From positions 1-54,596 of the forward strand of contig NZ_UWFN01000079.1 of the NCBI RefSeq assembly GCF_900602065.1: DNA of 54,596 nucleotides, given 5' to 3'. This DNA comes from Pseudomonas viridiflava (GTDB lineage: Bacteria > Pseudomonadota > Gammaproteobacteria > Pseudomonadales > Pseudomonadaceae). The first letter of the stretch is position 1; every line of letters starts with the position of its first letter. The notes below the pieces were generated by a model, which saw nothing but the letters and a program-made list of their open reading frames with translations, had not been told where the DNA came from and ran no database searches. Positions 1 to 9,557 of the stretch are shown here, one piece after another. A program made the position numbers and the translations under genes.

Positions 1-240
1 TATTCAGACAGATCCCGTTATCGTTCATCGCGAGCAAGCTCGGCTCCTACAGGGATCACCGGCATCTGTGAGAGCCGGGCTTGGTCTGGGCGGCATTCCG
101 ACGATTCAGGCGCTGCGGTTATTCAGACAGACCCCGTTATCGTTCATCGCGAGCAAGCTCGGCTCCTACAGGGATCACCGGCATCTGTGGGAGCTGAGCT
201 TGCTCGCGATGCAGACGACTCGGTGTGCAGCCTTGAACCG
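1..240. repeat. REP-type tandem repeat, period 119
   Basis: The block beginning TATTCAGACAG at position 1 recurs at position 120 almost unchanged, giving two direct copies with a period of 119. Each copy holds the GCGAGCAAGCTCGGCTCC palindrome typical of Pseudomonas REP elements. The stretch at about 73-105 is the reverse complement of a unit found at 16159-16195 and 16467-16503, so the two loci carry the same family. No gene is seen in bases 1-248. Confidence 0.8.
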
Positions 241-248
241 AGTCATCG

Positions 249-1121
249 TTATCCGTCGGAGCGCCCAGCCTCTGGATTCACGATCACCGTACACGTAGTG
301 CCCGCCGACAGCAGCACGTCTGCGGGCACTTCATCCAGATGGATACGCACCGGTACGCGTTGCGCCAGGCGCACCCAGTTGAAGGTCGGGTTGACGTCGG
401 CGAGCAGCTCACGGCTCTCCGGATTGTCACGGTCATAGATGCCGCGAGCGATGCTTTCCACGTGACCTTTGAGCAACTGACCGCTCATGAGCTGCATGTC
501 CGCAGGGTCACCGACGCGGATATGCGGCAGCTTGGTTTCTTCAAAGAAGCCGTAAACCCAGAACGAGTTCATGTCCACCACAGCCATCTTCGCCTCGCCG
601 ATGCGTGCATAGTCGCCGCGATGCACATTCAGGTTGGTGACATAGCCGTCTACCGCTGCCAGCACCCGCGTGCGGCGCAGGTTTAGCTCGGCGGCTTCAA
701 GCCCGGCCAGTGCCAGCTGATAATCAGCCTGGGCCGACACCGCGATGTTGCTCGCGTCGTCACGGCTTTCGGTGGAGATCACCAGGTTGTCCATGTCGGC
801 ACGGCGCTTGGCGTTGACCTTGCGCATCTCCCAGGTCGCCTTGCGTGAGGCCACCAGTGCCTGCGCCTGCTTGACGGCCACCTCGTAATGCTCGGGATCA
901 ATCTGCATCAGCAGATCGCCTTTCTTCACCCGCTGGTTATCACGCACCGGCACATCAACCACCGTGCCGCTGACATCGGCGGCGACGTTGATGATATCGG
1001 CGCGCACCCGGCCATCGCGGGTCCAGGGCGTGTCCATGTAATTGACCCACAAGGTGCGGCCAATCCAGATGGCAAGGGCCAGGACCAGTAACGTGGCGAT
1101 AAGACTGAAGAGCTTTTTCAT
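249..1121 (-). CDS. aaeA: HlyD-family membrane fusion protein (AaeA-like efflux adaptor)
   Basis: This is the periplasmic adaptor of a tripartite efflux pump, linking the FUSC inner-membrane protein to an outer-membrane channel. The 290-residue protein has one N-terminal membrane helix (about residues 4-25), a biotinyl-lipoyl-like segment (about 45-76, with VSGTV and VKKGD), an alpha-hairpin (about 80-150) and a C-terminal beta domain. It starts 17 bases after the DUF1656 gene ends, as last gene of a four-gene set on this strand. Neighbours FUSC and DUF1656 match the E. coli AaeXAB arrangement for p-hydroxybenzoate efflux. The substrate here is inferred from family only; the related EmrA class is the main alternative. 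Confidence 0.85.
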   Translation of the reverse strand: MKKLFSLIATLLVLALAIWIGRTLWVNYMDTPWTRDGRVRADIINVAADVSGTVVDVPVRDNQRVKKGDLLMQIDPEHYEVAVKQAQALVASRKATWEMRKVNAKRRADMDNLVISTESRDDASNIAVSAQADYQLALAGLEAAELNLRRTRVLAAVDGYVTNLNVHRGDYARIGEAKMAVVDMNSFWVYGFFEETKLPHIRVGDPADMQLMSGQLLKGHVESIARGIYDRDNPESRELLADVNPTFNWVRLAQRVPVRIHLDEVPADVLLSAGTTCTVIVNPEAGRSDG

Positions 1122-1137
1122 CAGGGCTACTCAAGAA

Positions 1138-1338
1138 TCAACGGTAAACAGTCAGCGCCATCGCGCCGAAAATGCAGGTAAACAGGCTCAGCCGCAGCAA
1201 TGCCGGGTGCCAGAAAAACCGGTACAGATCAAAGCCCGCCAGCAGCCGGTCGAGTGCCCAGGCGATCACTACGGCGATTAGAAAAAGAACCGTCACACTG
1301 GGCATGTACAGGCCATGAAAAGCGATTTCACGAGGCAT
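1138..1338 (-). CDS. aaeX: DUF1656 small membrane protein (AaeX-like)
   Basis: This 66-residue protein has two hydrophobic segments (about residues 10-30 and 45-63), the usual form of the DUF1656/AaeX family found between FUSC and HlyD genes. Its ATG start lies inside the end of the FUSC gene (11-base overlap), which indicates translational coupling. Its role in the pump is not established; an assembly or accessory role is inferred from constant association with FUSC/HlyD partners. Confidence 0.85.
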   Translation of the reverse strand: MPREIAFHGLYMPSVTVLFLIAVVIAWALDRLLAGFDLYRFFWHPALLRLSLFTCIFGAMALTVYR

Positions 1339-3502
1339 GGATCAATCCTTGCGGCTGGCCCGTGAGGGCATAGGCAGCCAGTGGTGATTGCGGGTCGAGC
1401 AATGACGAACGAATGAAGTGCAGGTAGCTTTTCACCCTGCGCAGAACAGACGTATCAAAGTGCGGGGCAAAGGGTTCGTCGCTGTTCTGCACACGGTTGA
1501 TGGCGTGATCGACAGCCGCCAATGCGCGCTGCCAGTTACTGTGATCGGGCTGTATGAACAGGCGAATCAACGCCCGGCCCATGACCCGGATCGCGACACG
1601 CCAGGACTGCCACGGGGCATAGGCGGGATGCACCGGAAGCATTTCCTGCTCGCGACGCAGCTCGATAATCGCGTGGCCGATTTCCAGCACCACGAACATC
1701 CAGCGCAGCAATTCACGCTGCACCTGTGGCTTGCCGGCTGCCAGCCCGTAGGCTTGATGCATCAGATCGCGAGTTTGACTTTCAAAGCTGGAACCCAGGC
1801 GACTCAACGGCGCGCTGATGGCGAACACCACCTGGCGACGCAAATCGCCTTCCAGTTGTCGCCACATCCAGCGCGCGTTAGGCGGCAGGATAATCGCCCC
1901 CGCCGCGGCGCACAGCAACATGCCAAGGACCATGGCGATGTAGTCGTTGATGAAGGTGTAGGGGTTGTAGATCGTCAGGTTATCCGGCACCGAACCGATG
2001 CCAAAGAAGATCAGCAAGCCCAATCCGTAGCCTGACCATTGCGGCCGCGAACCCAGGAACGCGCCGAGCATGAACACCGGCGCAAGGCACAGGCAGAGCA
2101 GTGGAAAGCCGTCGATGTTCGGGAAGATGAAAAAGGTTTCGATGAAGCCCAGCACGGCGCCGAGCAAGGTGCCGCAGGCCATCTGAAATGACATGCGGCG
2201 CGGGTTGTTCGTGGTGGACGATAACGCGACCGTGGCCGCCGACACGAGAATCATGGTCGCGCCGCTGGGCCAGGCGGTCGCCACCCAATACACACTCATG
2301 ATCGCCAGAATGAACGTTGCCCGAATACCTGCTGCCGCTGCCGCCATCCAGCTGGTTTTGGGCAGGAACTCTTCTTCCCACTTCTCCCTGATGTGTGTGT
2401 GATCGGCCAGTGAGGCGTGGGTCTGGGCGTAGTCGTGCATGTCGCTGACCAAGCGGTACAGCAATTCATAAGCAGTGTGGAAATCCAGCAGTTCGGCTTC
2501 GCTGGGGTGTATGTCCTCAAGAGCCGTACGCTGAGCACGCACCCGCGCTGGCAAATCAGCCTTGAACGCTTCCAGTTGCTGGACCAGTTGCGATGCATCC
2601 TCGGGAGTCAGAAATCGATTGGCGAAACCGTCGAGCAACTCGGCCAGGGCAGTGAGCCCTGGCTGCGCAGCGATGACTACCCGGCTGACGCCATCACCGC
2701 GCACGCGTTCAAGTAGCTGATGCAAGGCGTTAAAGCGCGTGGTGATGGCCATGAACTCGCTGTTCAGGCGGTTAAGCCGTCCGTTGCGACGGCGCATGTG
2801 CGGGTCTTCAAAAACCGTGACGCTGCGCAGCCCTTCCAGGCCAATCGCCTCGGCGACGAACCGCACGTTGCCGGTTTCGAAGGCATCCCGAGGGTTAACG
2901 CCACGCAGGCCATCGGCGACGAAGCGGGCGAATATGCCGAAGCGGGAATACAGTGCGTTACGCATCGCTGCGCCTGAGCTTTGCGGCAGGATCGCTGCGG
3001 TGACGGCCGTGGAGCAAACGATGCCGAGGCTGATCTCCAGCACCCGCCACACGGCCGCCATGAACGAGCCTTCCGGGTGCGCCAAGGCAGGCAGCCCGAC
3101 CATCGCAGCGGTGTAGCCCGCCAACACGAAACCGTAGGCGCGAAAGTTGCGGTAACGGGCAGCGCCTGCCGAACAGAAGCCGACCCACAGCGCCAGGCTG
3201 CCGAGAAACAGTTCGGAGTTTTGCGCGAACAGAGCCATGAGCACGACCATCACCGTCGAACCGGCCAGTGTGCCGAGCAAACGATAAAAGCTTTTTGCAA
3301 ATACATGACCGCTCTGCGGCTGCATGACGATGAACACGGTAATCATCGCCGTGCGCGGCTGCGGCAATTCCAGACGCAAGGCCAGCCAATAAGTGAGGAA
3401 TGCCGCGATCAGGACCTTGAAGATGTAGATCCAGGTCACCCCGTCGCTGCGCGCCCAGTTATTGAACTCCCGACGCCATGGGAGTTGGGTGATTCGGTTC
3501 AA
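1328..3502 (-). CDS. aaeB: FUSC-family inner-membrane efflux protein (AaeB-like)
   Basis: This 724-residue protein has the FUSC architecture: a first bundle of about six membrane helices (about residues 25-175), a long cytoplasmic region (about 180-385), a second helix bundle (about 390-545) and a C-terminal soluble region. It is the likely energised subunit exporting aromatic carboxylic acids with the adaptor and DUF1656 partners. The only in-frame start seen is TTG at 3502; an AAGG lies 11 bases upstream. A REP palindrome ends about 15 bases before this start and separates the gene from the outer-membrane component. Substrate is inferred from AaeB homology. Confidence 0.85.
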   Translation of the reverse strand: MNRITQLPWRREFNNWARSDGVTWIYIFKVLIAAFLTYWLALRLELPQPRTAMITVFIVMQPQSGHVFAKSFYRLLGTLAGSTVMVVLMALFAQNSELFLGSLALWVGFCSAGAARYRNFRAYGFVLAGYTAAMVGLPALAHPEGSFMAAVWRVLEISLGIVCSTAVTAAILPQSSGAAMRNALYSRFGIFARFVADGLRGVNPRDAFETGNVRFVAEAIGLEGLRSVTVFEDPHMRRRNGRLNRLNSEFMAITTRFNALHQLLERVRGDGVSRVVIAAQPGLTALAELLDGFANRFLTPEDASQLVQQLEAFKADLPARVRAQRTALEDIHPSEAELLDFHTAYELLYRLVSDMHDYAQTHASLADHTHIREKWEEEFLPKTSWMAAAAAGIRATFILAIMSVYWVATAWPSGATMILVSAATVALSSTTNNPRRMSFQMACGTLLGAVLGFIETFFIFPNIDGFPLLCLCLAPVFMLGAFLGSRPQWSGYGLGLLIFFGIGSVPDNLTIYNPYTFINDYIAMVLGMLLCAAAGAIILPPNARWMWRQLEGDLRRQVVFAISAPLSRLGSSFESQTRDLMHQAYGLAAGKPQVQRELLRWMFVVLEIGHAIIELRREQEMLPVHPAYAPWQSWRVAIRVMGRALIRLFIQPDHSNWQRALAAVDHAINRVQNSDEPFAPHFDTSVLRRVKSYLHFIRSSLLDPQSPLAAYALTGQPQGLIHAS

Positions 3503-3516
3503 GATGTCACGGACCT

Positions 3517-3588
3517 TGTAGGAGCTGCCGAAGGCTGCGATTGCGGTATGCCTGAAAAAACGCTTCGCAGCCTTCGGCAGCTCCTACA
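3517..3588. repeat. REP palindrome, GGAGCTGCCGAAGGCTGCGA family
   Basis: The inverted repeat runs from TGTAGGAGCTGCCGAAGGC to GCCTTCGGCAGCTCCTACA with a loop of about 30 bases. Same family as 7564-7634, 9553-9624, 23100-23171, 24990-25062, 34608-34670 and 38184-38255. Confidence 0.85.
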
Positions 3589-3631
3589 GAGAGCATATCG
3601 GCTGCACGTCATATGAGCCGGACGTAGCACT

Positions 3632-3722
3632 TGTGGGACCGGATTTATCCGGGAAGGCGGTATTTCAGGCGATAGATCTCTGCTGGATGTACTGAACCCA
3701 TCGCGAATGAATTCGCTCCCAC
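3632..3722. repeat. REP pair, GCGAATGAATTCGCTCCCAC family
   Basis: TGTGGGACCGGATTTATCC faces GCGAATGAATTCGCTCCCAC, two REP-like ends in inverted order. With the element at 3517-3588 it fills the 247-base gap 3503-3749, which holds no gene. Confidence 0.65.
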
Positions 3723-3749
3723 GGGGGACCGCGTTCCGACAGGAGATAT

Positions 3750-5258
3750 TCAACGGTCAAACACCGCCAGCGTGGCCGGAGTTTTCGGCGCCTGGGTTTT
3801 GTCTTCGGCCGGTGTATCGCTGCCCGCACCCAGCCCACCGCCCAGCGCCACGACCAGTTCGGCATGAGCCGTCAGGCGGGCGGCCTGGACTTGCTGCTGA
3901 ATCTGCTGCTGATGAAACAACAAGGTCTGAGCGTTGAGCACATTGAGGTAATCCGTCAGGCCACGTTGATACGCAATCACCGCAATGTCGTACGTCTTCT
4001 GCGCGGCAGCCACCGATTCGCTGGCGAACGCTTGCTGTTTGTCCATGGACTCACGGCGGATCAACTGATCGGAAATGCTCTTGAGGGCGGTGACAAGCGT
4101 CTGGTTGTACTGCGCCACCGCCAGGTCATAACCCGCCGATGCTTCCCCCAGTTGCGACCGCAAACGCCCACCGTCGAAGATTGGCAAGCTGACAGCCGGA
4201 CCTGCGCTGTAGTTGAATTTTTTGCCCGCGAGAAATTCCAGCATGCCGCCGCCAGTGGCCATGTATCCAAGATTGCCGATCAGGTCGACGTTCGGATAAA
4301 AATCTGCATGCGCCACATCAATGCCTCTCGCTTGAGCCGCGACCGCCCAGCGGCTGGCTACTACATCCGGGCGCTGACCGAGCAGCTGTGCTGGCAAGGC
4401 AGAAGGCAGTTTCAGAACAGTATTGAGCGCCAGTATTGGCCGCTGCAGGCTCGCGCCCTCCCCCGGGCCTTTACCCGCGAGTGCCGCCAGTTGATTGCGA
4501 CTCAGGGCAATGGCTTCATCCAGCGCGTCGATTTGCCGATGGGTTTCCGGCAAAGGCGTTTCAGCCTGGCTGACTTCAAAGTGGGTACCAATACCGCCCT
4601 TCAAACGACGCTGCGCCAGATCGAGAATCTGTTGCTGCTGCGCAAGCGTGGCTTCAGCGATGTCGCGCTGAGCGTAATCGAGCGACAGCTGAATGTAGGC
4701 GCGCACGATGTTGTCCTGCAGTTCCAGCTGCGCCTGACGGGCCTGAGCTGCGCTCATGTGAGCCATGTCAAGCGCCTGTTCGGTCGCGTTGCTTTCACGC
4801 CCCCAGAAATCCAGCGAGTAGCTCAGCCCAAGCGACGCATTGTTGTCCCATGTGGTGGTATTGGCGAGCGCGCCGGGGCCGTAAAATTGATCCGTCGCCC
4901 AATCGTGACGTTTGAGCGACGCCTCGCCATTGATGTGCAACGACTCGGCGGATTCAGCCAGGCCCGCCATGGCTTTGGCCTGACGAACCCTCGCTGCAGC
5001 CATGGCCAGGCTCGGCGCACCGGCGGCAGCGAGGTCAATCCAGCGATTGAGCTGTGGATCGTTATAGGCGCGCCACCACTGAGCGGCTGGCCAGTGCGCA
5101 TCCCGCTCAGCGTTGCTGATGGCAGCGTCGGTGGCCAGGCTGTCGACAGGCAAAGCCTTGCCTTGTGGTGCGATCCCGCCGGTTCCGATGCAGCCGCTGA
5201 TGACTAACGTTAAAGCCCAGACACTGAAGGGCGCGGCCCTTCTGATGATGCGACGCAC
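3750..5258 (-). CDS. NodT-family outer-membrane efflux lipoprotein
   Basis: This is a TolC/OprM-class outer-membrane channel of 502 residues. It begins with a lipoprotein signal, ISGC at about residues 20-23, and has two outer-membrane efflux repeats (about 65-265 and 285-480). The GTG start at 5258 has a GGGAAG seven bases upstream. It is first in the efflux gene set (outer-membrane factor, FUSC, DUF1656, HlyD), though 247 bases with two REP elements separate it from the FUSC gene, so one transcript is likely but not shown. It probably provides the exit duct for the pump. Confidence 0.88.
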   Translation of the reverse strand: MRRIIRRAAPFSVWALTLVISGCIGTGGIAPQGKALPVDSLATDAAISNAERDAHWPAAQWWRAYNDPQLNRWIDLAAAGAPSLAMAAARVRQAKAMAGLAESAESLHINGEASLKRHDWATDQFYGPGALANTTTWDNNASLGLSYSLDFWGRESNATEQALDMAHMSAAQARQAQLELQDNIVRAYIQLSLDYAQRDIAEATLAQQQQILDLAQRRLKGGIGTHFEVSQAETPLPETHRQIDALDEAIALSRNQLAALAGKGPGEGASLQRPILALNTVLKLPSALPAQLLGQRPDVVASRWAVAAQARGIDVAHADFYPNVDLIGNLGYMATGGGMLEFLAGKKFNYSAGPAVSLPIFDGGRLRSQLGEASAGYDLAVAQYNQTLVTALKSISDQLIRRESMDKQQAFASESVAAAQKTYDIAVIAYQRGLTDYLNVLNAQTLLFHQQQIQQQVQAARLTAHAELVVALGGGLGAGSDTPAEDKTQAPKTPATLAVFDR

Positions 5259-5440
5259 AACGGTACTTCCCGACGTAAGGTGAAAATGACCCAGGTGCCG
5301 CGATTCTAGGGTCCGCCACGAACGCCGATAAGCCGGGAGAAGTGCGATTCTTTGTTACAGAAACGGAGATAATCCTCAGGTATGCTGACATGGGTCAGTT
5401 ACTTCGTGTCACAATTTGCTATCTCTCCAGAGAACTGCCC

Positions 5441-6388
5441 ATGGATACCCTGCAAAACATGCGTGCGTTCAGTTGTGTGGCGCAAGCGGGAAGCTTCACG
5501 GCCGCGGCCGTCCAGCTCGACACAACTACCGCCAACGTTTCGCGCGCCGTCTCGAACCTCGAAGCCCATCTGCAAACCCGTTTGCTCAACCGCACCACAC
5601 GCCGAATCGCGCTCACAGAAGCCGGCAAGCGTTATCTACTGCGGTGCGAACAGATTCTGGGGTATGTGGAAGAAGCCGAAGCCGAAGCCAGCGATGCCCA
5701 TGCGCGGCCAGCCGGCCAGCTCAAGGTGCATTCGATGTCCAGCGTCGGTCAGCATTACGTGATCGATGCCATCGCCCGTTACCGACGCAATCATCCGGAC
5801 GTGTCTTTCGACCTGACCATGGCCAATCGCGTGCCGGATCTGCTCGAAGAAGGCTATGACGTGTCCATCGTGCTGGCCAGTGAACTGCCGGATTCAGGCT
5901 TTGTGTCGCAGCGCCTGGGTATCACTTACAGCATCGCGTGTGCATCGCCGGAGTACGTCAAAAGCTTCGGCATCCCGCTCAAGCCCACTGACCTGCTCAA
6001 CCATGCATGCCTGCGACTGGTCAGCCCGGTGTTCCCGCTGGAAAAATGGCTGTTCGATGGCCCTGAAGGTCAGGAAATGGTCACAATCCATACCTCGCCA
6101 TTTCTGGTCAACTCGGCAGACGCCATGAAGACGGCCATCAGCAGCGGCATGGGCGTGGGCATTCTGCCGATCTATTCCGCCATCGAAGGCCTGCGCAATG
6201 GCACGCTGGTACGGGTCCTGCCCGAATACCGCTCCCAGGAGCTGAACCTGTACGCCATCTATCCGTCGCGTCAGTACCTGGATGCGAAGATCAAGACGTG
6301 GGTGGAATACCTGCGCGGCTCGCTGCCGGACATTCTGGCCGCCCACGAAGCCGACCTGCATACGCACGCCATGCGCTCCATCGCCTGA
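5441..6388 (+). CDS. LysR-family transcriptional regulator (AaeR-like position)
   Basis: This 315-residue LTTR has an N-terminal winged helix-turn-helix (about residues 1-60, with AGSFTAAA and LNRTTR) and a LysR substrate-binding domain (about 90-300). The start at 5441 (MDTLQNMRAF) is chosen because it gives the standard LTTR N-terminus; an in-frame start at 5342 would add 33 residues of non-family sequence. It diverges from the efflux gene set across 182 bases, which suggests that it controls that set in response to an aromatic acid. Effector and target are inferred from position. Confidence 0.88.
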   Translation: MDTLQNMRAFSCVAQAGSFTAAAVQLDTTTANVSRAVSNLEAHLQTRLLNRTTRRIALTEAGKRYLLRCEQILGYVEEAEAEASDAHARPAGQLKVHSMSSVGQHYVIDAIARYRRNHPDVSFDLTMANRVPDLLEEGYDVSIVLASELPDSGFVSQRLGITYSIACASPEYVKSFGIPLKPTDLLNHACLRLVSPVFPLEKWLFDGPEGQEMVTIHTSPFLVNSADAMKTAISSGMGVGILPIYSAIEGLRNGTLVRVLPEYRSQELNLYAIYPSRQYLDAKIKTWVEYLRGSLPDILAAHEADLHTHAMRSIA

Positions 6389-6406
6389 TCCCTGAAATGC
6401 ATTCCC

Positions 6407-6492
6407 TGTAGGAGCGACGAGCAGCGCGAGGCTGCGATAGCGTTTTATCTGACACAGCACCATCGCAGCCTCGCGCTGCTCGTCAGCCCCTA
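6407..6492. repeat. REP palindrome downstream of the LysR gene
   Basis: GGAGCGACGAGCAGCGCGAG pairs with CTCGCGCTGCTCGTC across a loop of about 40 bases. It sits just after the LysR stop codon and may act as a 3' end hairpin. Confidence 0.75.
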
Positions 6493-6580
6493 TGGCCGGT
6501 GTTTACGGCTTGATGACGGGAATGTTAGCGTGCTACTCATCTGTAACCCTTTATAAAAAGCGTGCGAGAGTAGCTACCCC

Positions 6581-7555
6581 ATGAAAAAGACCGTACTTGC
6601 CTTCAGCCGTGTATCCCCCGAAATGGCCGAACGGCTGGAACAGGATTTCAACGTGATCGTGCCCGACCCGAAGCTGGGCGATCTGAATGCACAGTTCAAT
6701 GACGCTCTGCCCAAGTGCCACGGCATGATCGGCGCAGGTCGCCAGCTAGGGCGCGAACAGCTGGCAGCCGCCACTCAGCTGGAGGTGGTGTCGAGTATTT
6801 CGGTGGGGTACGACAACTACGACGTCAGCTACTTCAACGAACGCGGCATCATGCTCACCAACACGCCGGATGTGCTGACTGAAAGCACCGCCGACCTGGG
6901 CTTTTCCCTGATCATGAGCAGCGCCCGCCGGGTTGCTGAACTCGATGCCTGGACGAAGGCCGGTCAGTGGAAACGCAGCGTTGAAGCCGCGCAGTTCGGC
7001 ACTGATGTGTATGGCAAGACGCTGGGCATCGTGGGTATGGGCAACATTGGCGCAGCGGTTGCGCGCCGTGGTCGTCTGGGTTTCAACATGCCGATCCTGT
7101 ACAGCGGCAACAGCCGCAAAACCGAGCTGGAACAAGAGCTGGGCGCGCAATTCCGTAGCCTTGATCAACTCCTCGCCGAGGCGGATTTCGTCTGCCTGGT
7201 AGTGCCGTTGAGCGAAAAGACCAAACACCTGATCAGCAGCCGTGAACTGGGTTTGATGAAGTCCAGCGCAATCCTGATCAACATTGCCCGTGGCCCGATT
7301 GTCGACGAAACCGCGCTGATCGAGGCCTTGCAGAACGGCACCATTCGCGGTGCAGGGCTGGATGTCTACGAGAAAGAACCGCTCAGCGACTCGCCGCTGT
7401 TCAGCCTGAAAAACGCCGTGACCCTGCCACACATCGGCTCGGCCACTACCGAAACCCGACAGGCCATGGCGGATCTTGCCTACACCAACCTGCGCGCCGC
7501 GTTGCTCGGTGAGAAGCCGCAAAACCTGGTGAATCCGCAGGTCTGGAAAGATTGA
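6581..7555 (+). CDS. 2-hydroxyacid dehydrogenase (glyoxylate/hydroxypyruvate/2-ketogluconate reductase)
   Basis: This 324-residue D-isomer-specific 2-hydroxyacid dehydrogenase probably reduces glyoxylate, hydroxypyruvate or 2-ketogluconate with NAD(P)H in the cytoplasm. It shows the NAD-binding motif GMGNIG (about residues 152-157), the catalytic Arg in NIARG, the Glu in YEKEP and the His in LPHIGSAT (about 286). It matches the GhrB/KguD/TkrA group by overall pattern. It is monocistronic: a REP lies on each side and the neighbouring exporter gene is convergent. Whether it is GhrB or KguD cannot be decided here, since no kgu genes are adjacent. Confidence 0.88.
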   Translation: MKKTVLAFSRVSPEMAERLEQDFNVIVPDPKLGDLNAQFNDALPKCHGMIGAGRQLGREQLAAATQLEVVSSISVGYDNYDVSYFNERGIMLTNTPDVLTESTADLGFSLIMSSARRVAELDAWTKAGQWKRSVEAAQFGTDVYGKTLGIVGMGNIGAAVARRGRLGFNMPILYSGNSRKTELEQELGAQFRSLDQLLAEADFVCLVVPLSEKTKHLISSRELGLMKSSAILINIARGPIVDETALIEALQNGTIRGAGLDVYEKEPLSDSPLFSLKNAVTLPHIGSATTETRQAMADLAYTNLRAALLGEKPQNLVNPQVWKD

Positions 7556-7563
7556 TGTAGCCC

Positions 7564-7634
7564 TGTAGGAGCTGCCGAAGGCTGCGATTGCGGTATACCT
7601 GAAAAACGCTTCGCAGCCTGCGGCAGCTCCTACA
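7564..7634. repeat. REP palindrome between convergent genes
   Basis: TGTAGGAGCTGCCGAAGGC to GGCAGCTCCTACA inverted repeat lying between two convergent stop codons. Confidence 0.85.
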
Positions 7635-7654
7635 GATAATGCATTTCACTTACC

Positions 7655-8554
7655 TCAAGCCAGCTTCGCCCCCACCGGCACCACCACCTTCGGCTTCCTG
7701 AACACCAGCACATTGCCCAGCATCACCAACACCAGCCCCATCAGTGCGGGGGCGGTCCATTGGTAGCGTTCGGCGAAAGCCGAGATATTCAACGCCACCA
7801 CCGGGAACAGCACCGTGCAATAGGCTGCACGCTCCGGGCCCATGCGGCCGACAAGCGTCAGGTAGGCGGTAAAGCCGATCACCGAGCCTGGAATGACTAG
7901 ATACAGCAACGAACTGACATAACGGGTCGTCCACTCAAACCCGAACGGCGTGCCGCTGAGCAAGCAATACAGACTGAGCATCGCTGCGCCATAAAACATG
8001 CCCCAGGCGTTGGTAGTCATGGGCCGCAGGCCCGCTTTCTGCTGCATGCTCGACAACATATTGCCCGCCGAAAAACACATGGTGCCCAGTAAAGCGAGGC
8101 CCAGGCCCATCAGTGTCTCTTGGCTGGCGCTGTGACCGGACAGTTCAGGCCAGAACAGACACCCCAGACCAGTCAGTCCCAGAGCGCCGCCCGCCAGCAC
8201 ATTGCGGGCGACTTTCTGTTTGAAGAACACCCGCGCATTGAGTGCATTCCACAGGGTCGCAGTGGAGAAGACCACGGCGATCAGTCCGCTGGGGATCCAC
8301 TGACTGGCGGTCAGGAAGCACATGAAGTTAATGCAGAACAGGCACAACCCTTGGGCAACGCATAGCATGTGCCCACGCTGATTGACCTTTTGCAGCTTGC
8401 CGCTGAGCAACAGCATCGCAAATAACACCAGCGCTGCGAGGCCGAATCGGTAAACGATGGAGACCGCAATTGCCACGTCGCCGAGCTGCAATTTCAGCGC
8501 GATCCAGGTGGTGCCCCAGATCAGGACGGTAAGCAAATAAAGCGAAATGTTCAT
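7655..8554 (-). CDS. DMT-superfamily EamA transporter
   Basis: This 299-residue protein has about ten hydrophobic segments arranged as two EamA repeats (about residues 5-135 and 150-290), the RhaT/EamA type of small-metabolite exporter. The start is ATG at 8554. It is divergent from an AraC regulator across about 110 bases, a common regulator/exporter pairing. Substrate is unknown; amino acids or drugs are typical for the family. Confidence 0.88.
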   Translation of the reverse strand: MNISLYLLTVLIWGTTWIALKLQLGDVAIAVSIVYRFGLAALVLFAMLLLSGKLQKVNQRGHMLCVAQGLCLFCINFMCFLTASQWIPSGLIAVVFSTATLWNALNARVFFKQKVARNVLAGGALGLTGLGCLFWPELSGHSASQETLMGLGLALLGTMCFSAGNMLSSMQQKAGLRPMTTNAWGMFYGAAMLSLYCLLSGTPFGFEWTTRYVSSLLYLVIPGSVIGFTAYLTLVGRMGPERAAYCTVLFPVVALNISAFAERYQWTAPALMGLVLVMLGNVLVFRKPKVVVPVGAKLA

Positions 8555-8666
8555 GACGCGACTCCCAATGTGAAGCGTCAGTCTGCGGCGAGTATGAACC
8601 GGTCATTTGCATAATCTTGCGCATTTGCTTCGGCGGTGGCTGGCAGAGAGCTTTGTAAGGCGTAGG

Positions 8667-9557
8667 ATGCGAGCCATGCCAGCCATCGAATCCATCCAGG
8701 TCTTTCAGGCCCTGAACAGCTCACCCCATGCTCGTCTTGAGCAGAGCGCGGTGCTGGGCGATGGTTTGGTCGCGGCCTTGTGGAACAACCGCCACGACTC
8801 GCAGGAGTATCACGGCCCCAGCCACCACACGCTGTCGTGTTACATCGACGGCGGCACAGGTACGTTTCGTCGCGACAGGCCAGACCAGAAAGGCAGCCCC
8901 GACAAACTCTGCACCCTGCCCGCCGGGCATGAATCAGCCTGGGTGATCAACGGCGAAATTCGTCTGGCGCACCTTTACATCAGCCCCGAGCAATTCGCCC
9001 TGGGCTGCATCACCCTGTTGGACCGCGAGCCTCGTGAGCTTCAACTGCGCGAAAACACGTTTCATGATGACCCTGAGCAGGCCTTGCGCTTTCGTCAGTT
9101 GATCCAGATGAACTGGAATGAGCCCGGCGAACGCTTGCTGACCAGCAGCCTGGCTCACGAAATGCTCAGCCGTGCGTTGTTTGATCAGGTCGGCATGCGT
9201 GACGGTTTACGTTTGAAAGGCGGCCTGGCAGCGCATCAGCGTCGACAGTTGGTGGAGTTCATCGAAACTCACCTCGCCGAACCGCTGAGCCTTGGGCAAC
9301 TGGCCGGGCTGTGCGCTTTGTCCGAATATCACTTCGCAAGGATGTTCCGCGAAAGCTTCGGTTTGCCGCCCCATCAATACCTGCTGGCCCGACGCCTGAA
9401 CCACGCTCGCCAGTTGCTGCGTACTACGCAGATGGCATTTGGGACCATTGCGCTGGAATGCGGCTTTGCCAGTGCCAGCCATTTCAACAATCGCTTTCGG
9501 CAGGCGATGGGCGCTACGCCAGGGGAATATCGACTGGCGTTTTCCGGATTCCTGTAG
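8667..9557 (+). CDS. AraC-family transcriptional regulator
   Basis: This protein of about 296 residues has an N-terminal sensing region and a C-terminal AraC domain with two helix-turn-helix units (about the last 100 residues, with LSEYHFARMF and ASASHFNNRF). The start at 8667 follows an AAGG about eight bases upstream; ATG at 8676 is also possible, and a longer reading from 8607 would run into the divergent promoter. It probably regulates the divergent EamA exporter. Confidence 0.85.
   Translation: MRAMPAIESIQVFQALNSSPHARLEQSAVLGDGLVAALWNNRHDSQEYHGPSHHTLSCYIDGGTGTFRRDRPDQKGSPDKLCTLPAGHESAWVINGEIRLAHLYISPEQFALGCITLLDREPRELQLRENTFHDDPEQALRFRQLIQMNWNEPGERLLTSSLAHEMLSRALFDQVGMRDGLRLKGGLAAHQRRQLVEFIETHLAEPLSLGQLAGLCALSEYHFARMFRESFGLPPHQYLLARRLNHARQLLRTTQMAFGTIALECGFASASHFNNRFRQAMGATPGEYRLAFSGFL

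Noticed and set aside
3864..5207. A 447-codon plus-strand open frame
   Set aside because: It lies antisense to the clear outer-membrane efflux lipoprotein and its translation lacks any domain pattern; long shadow frames are common in high-GC DNA.
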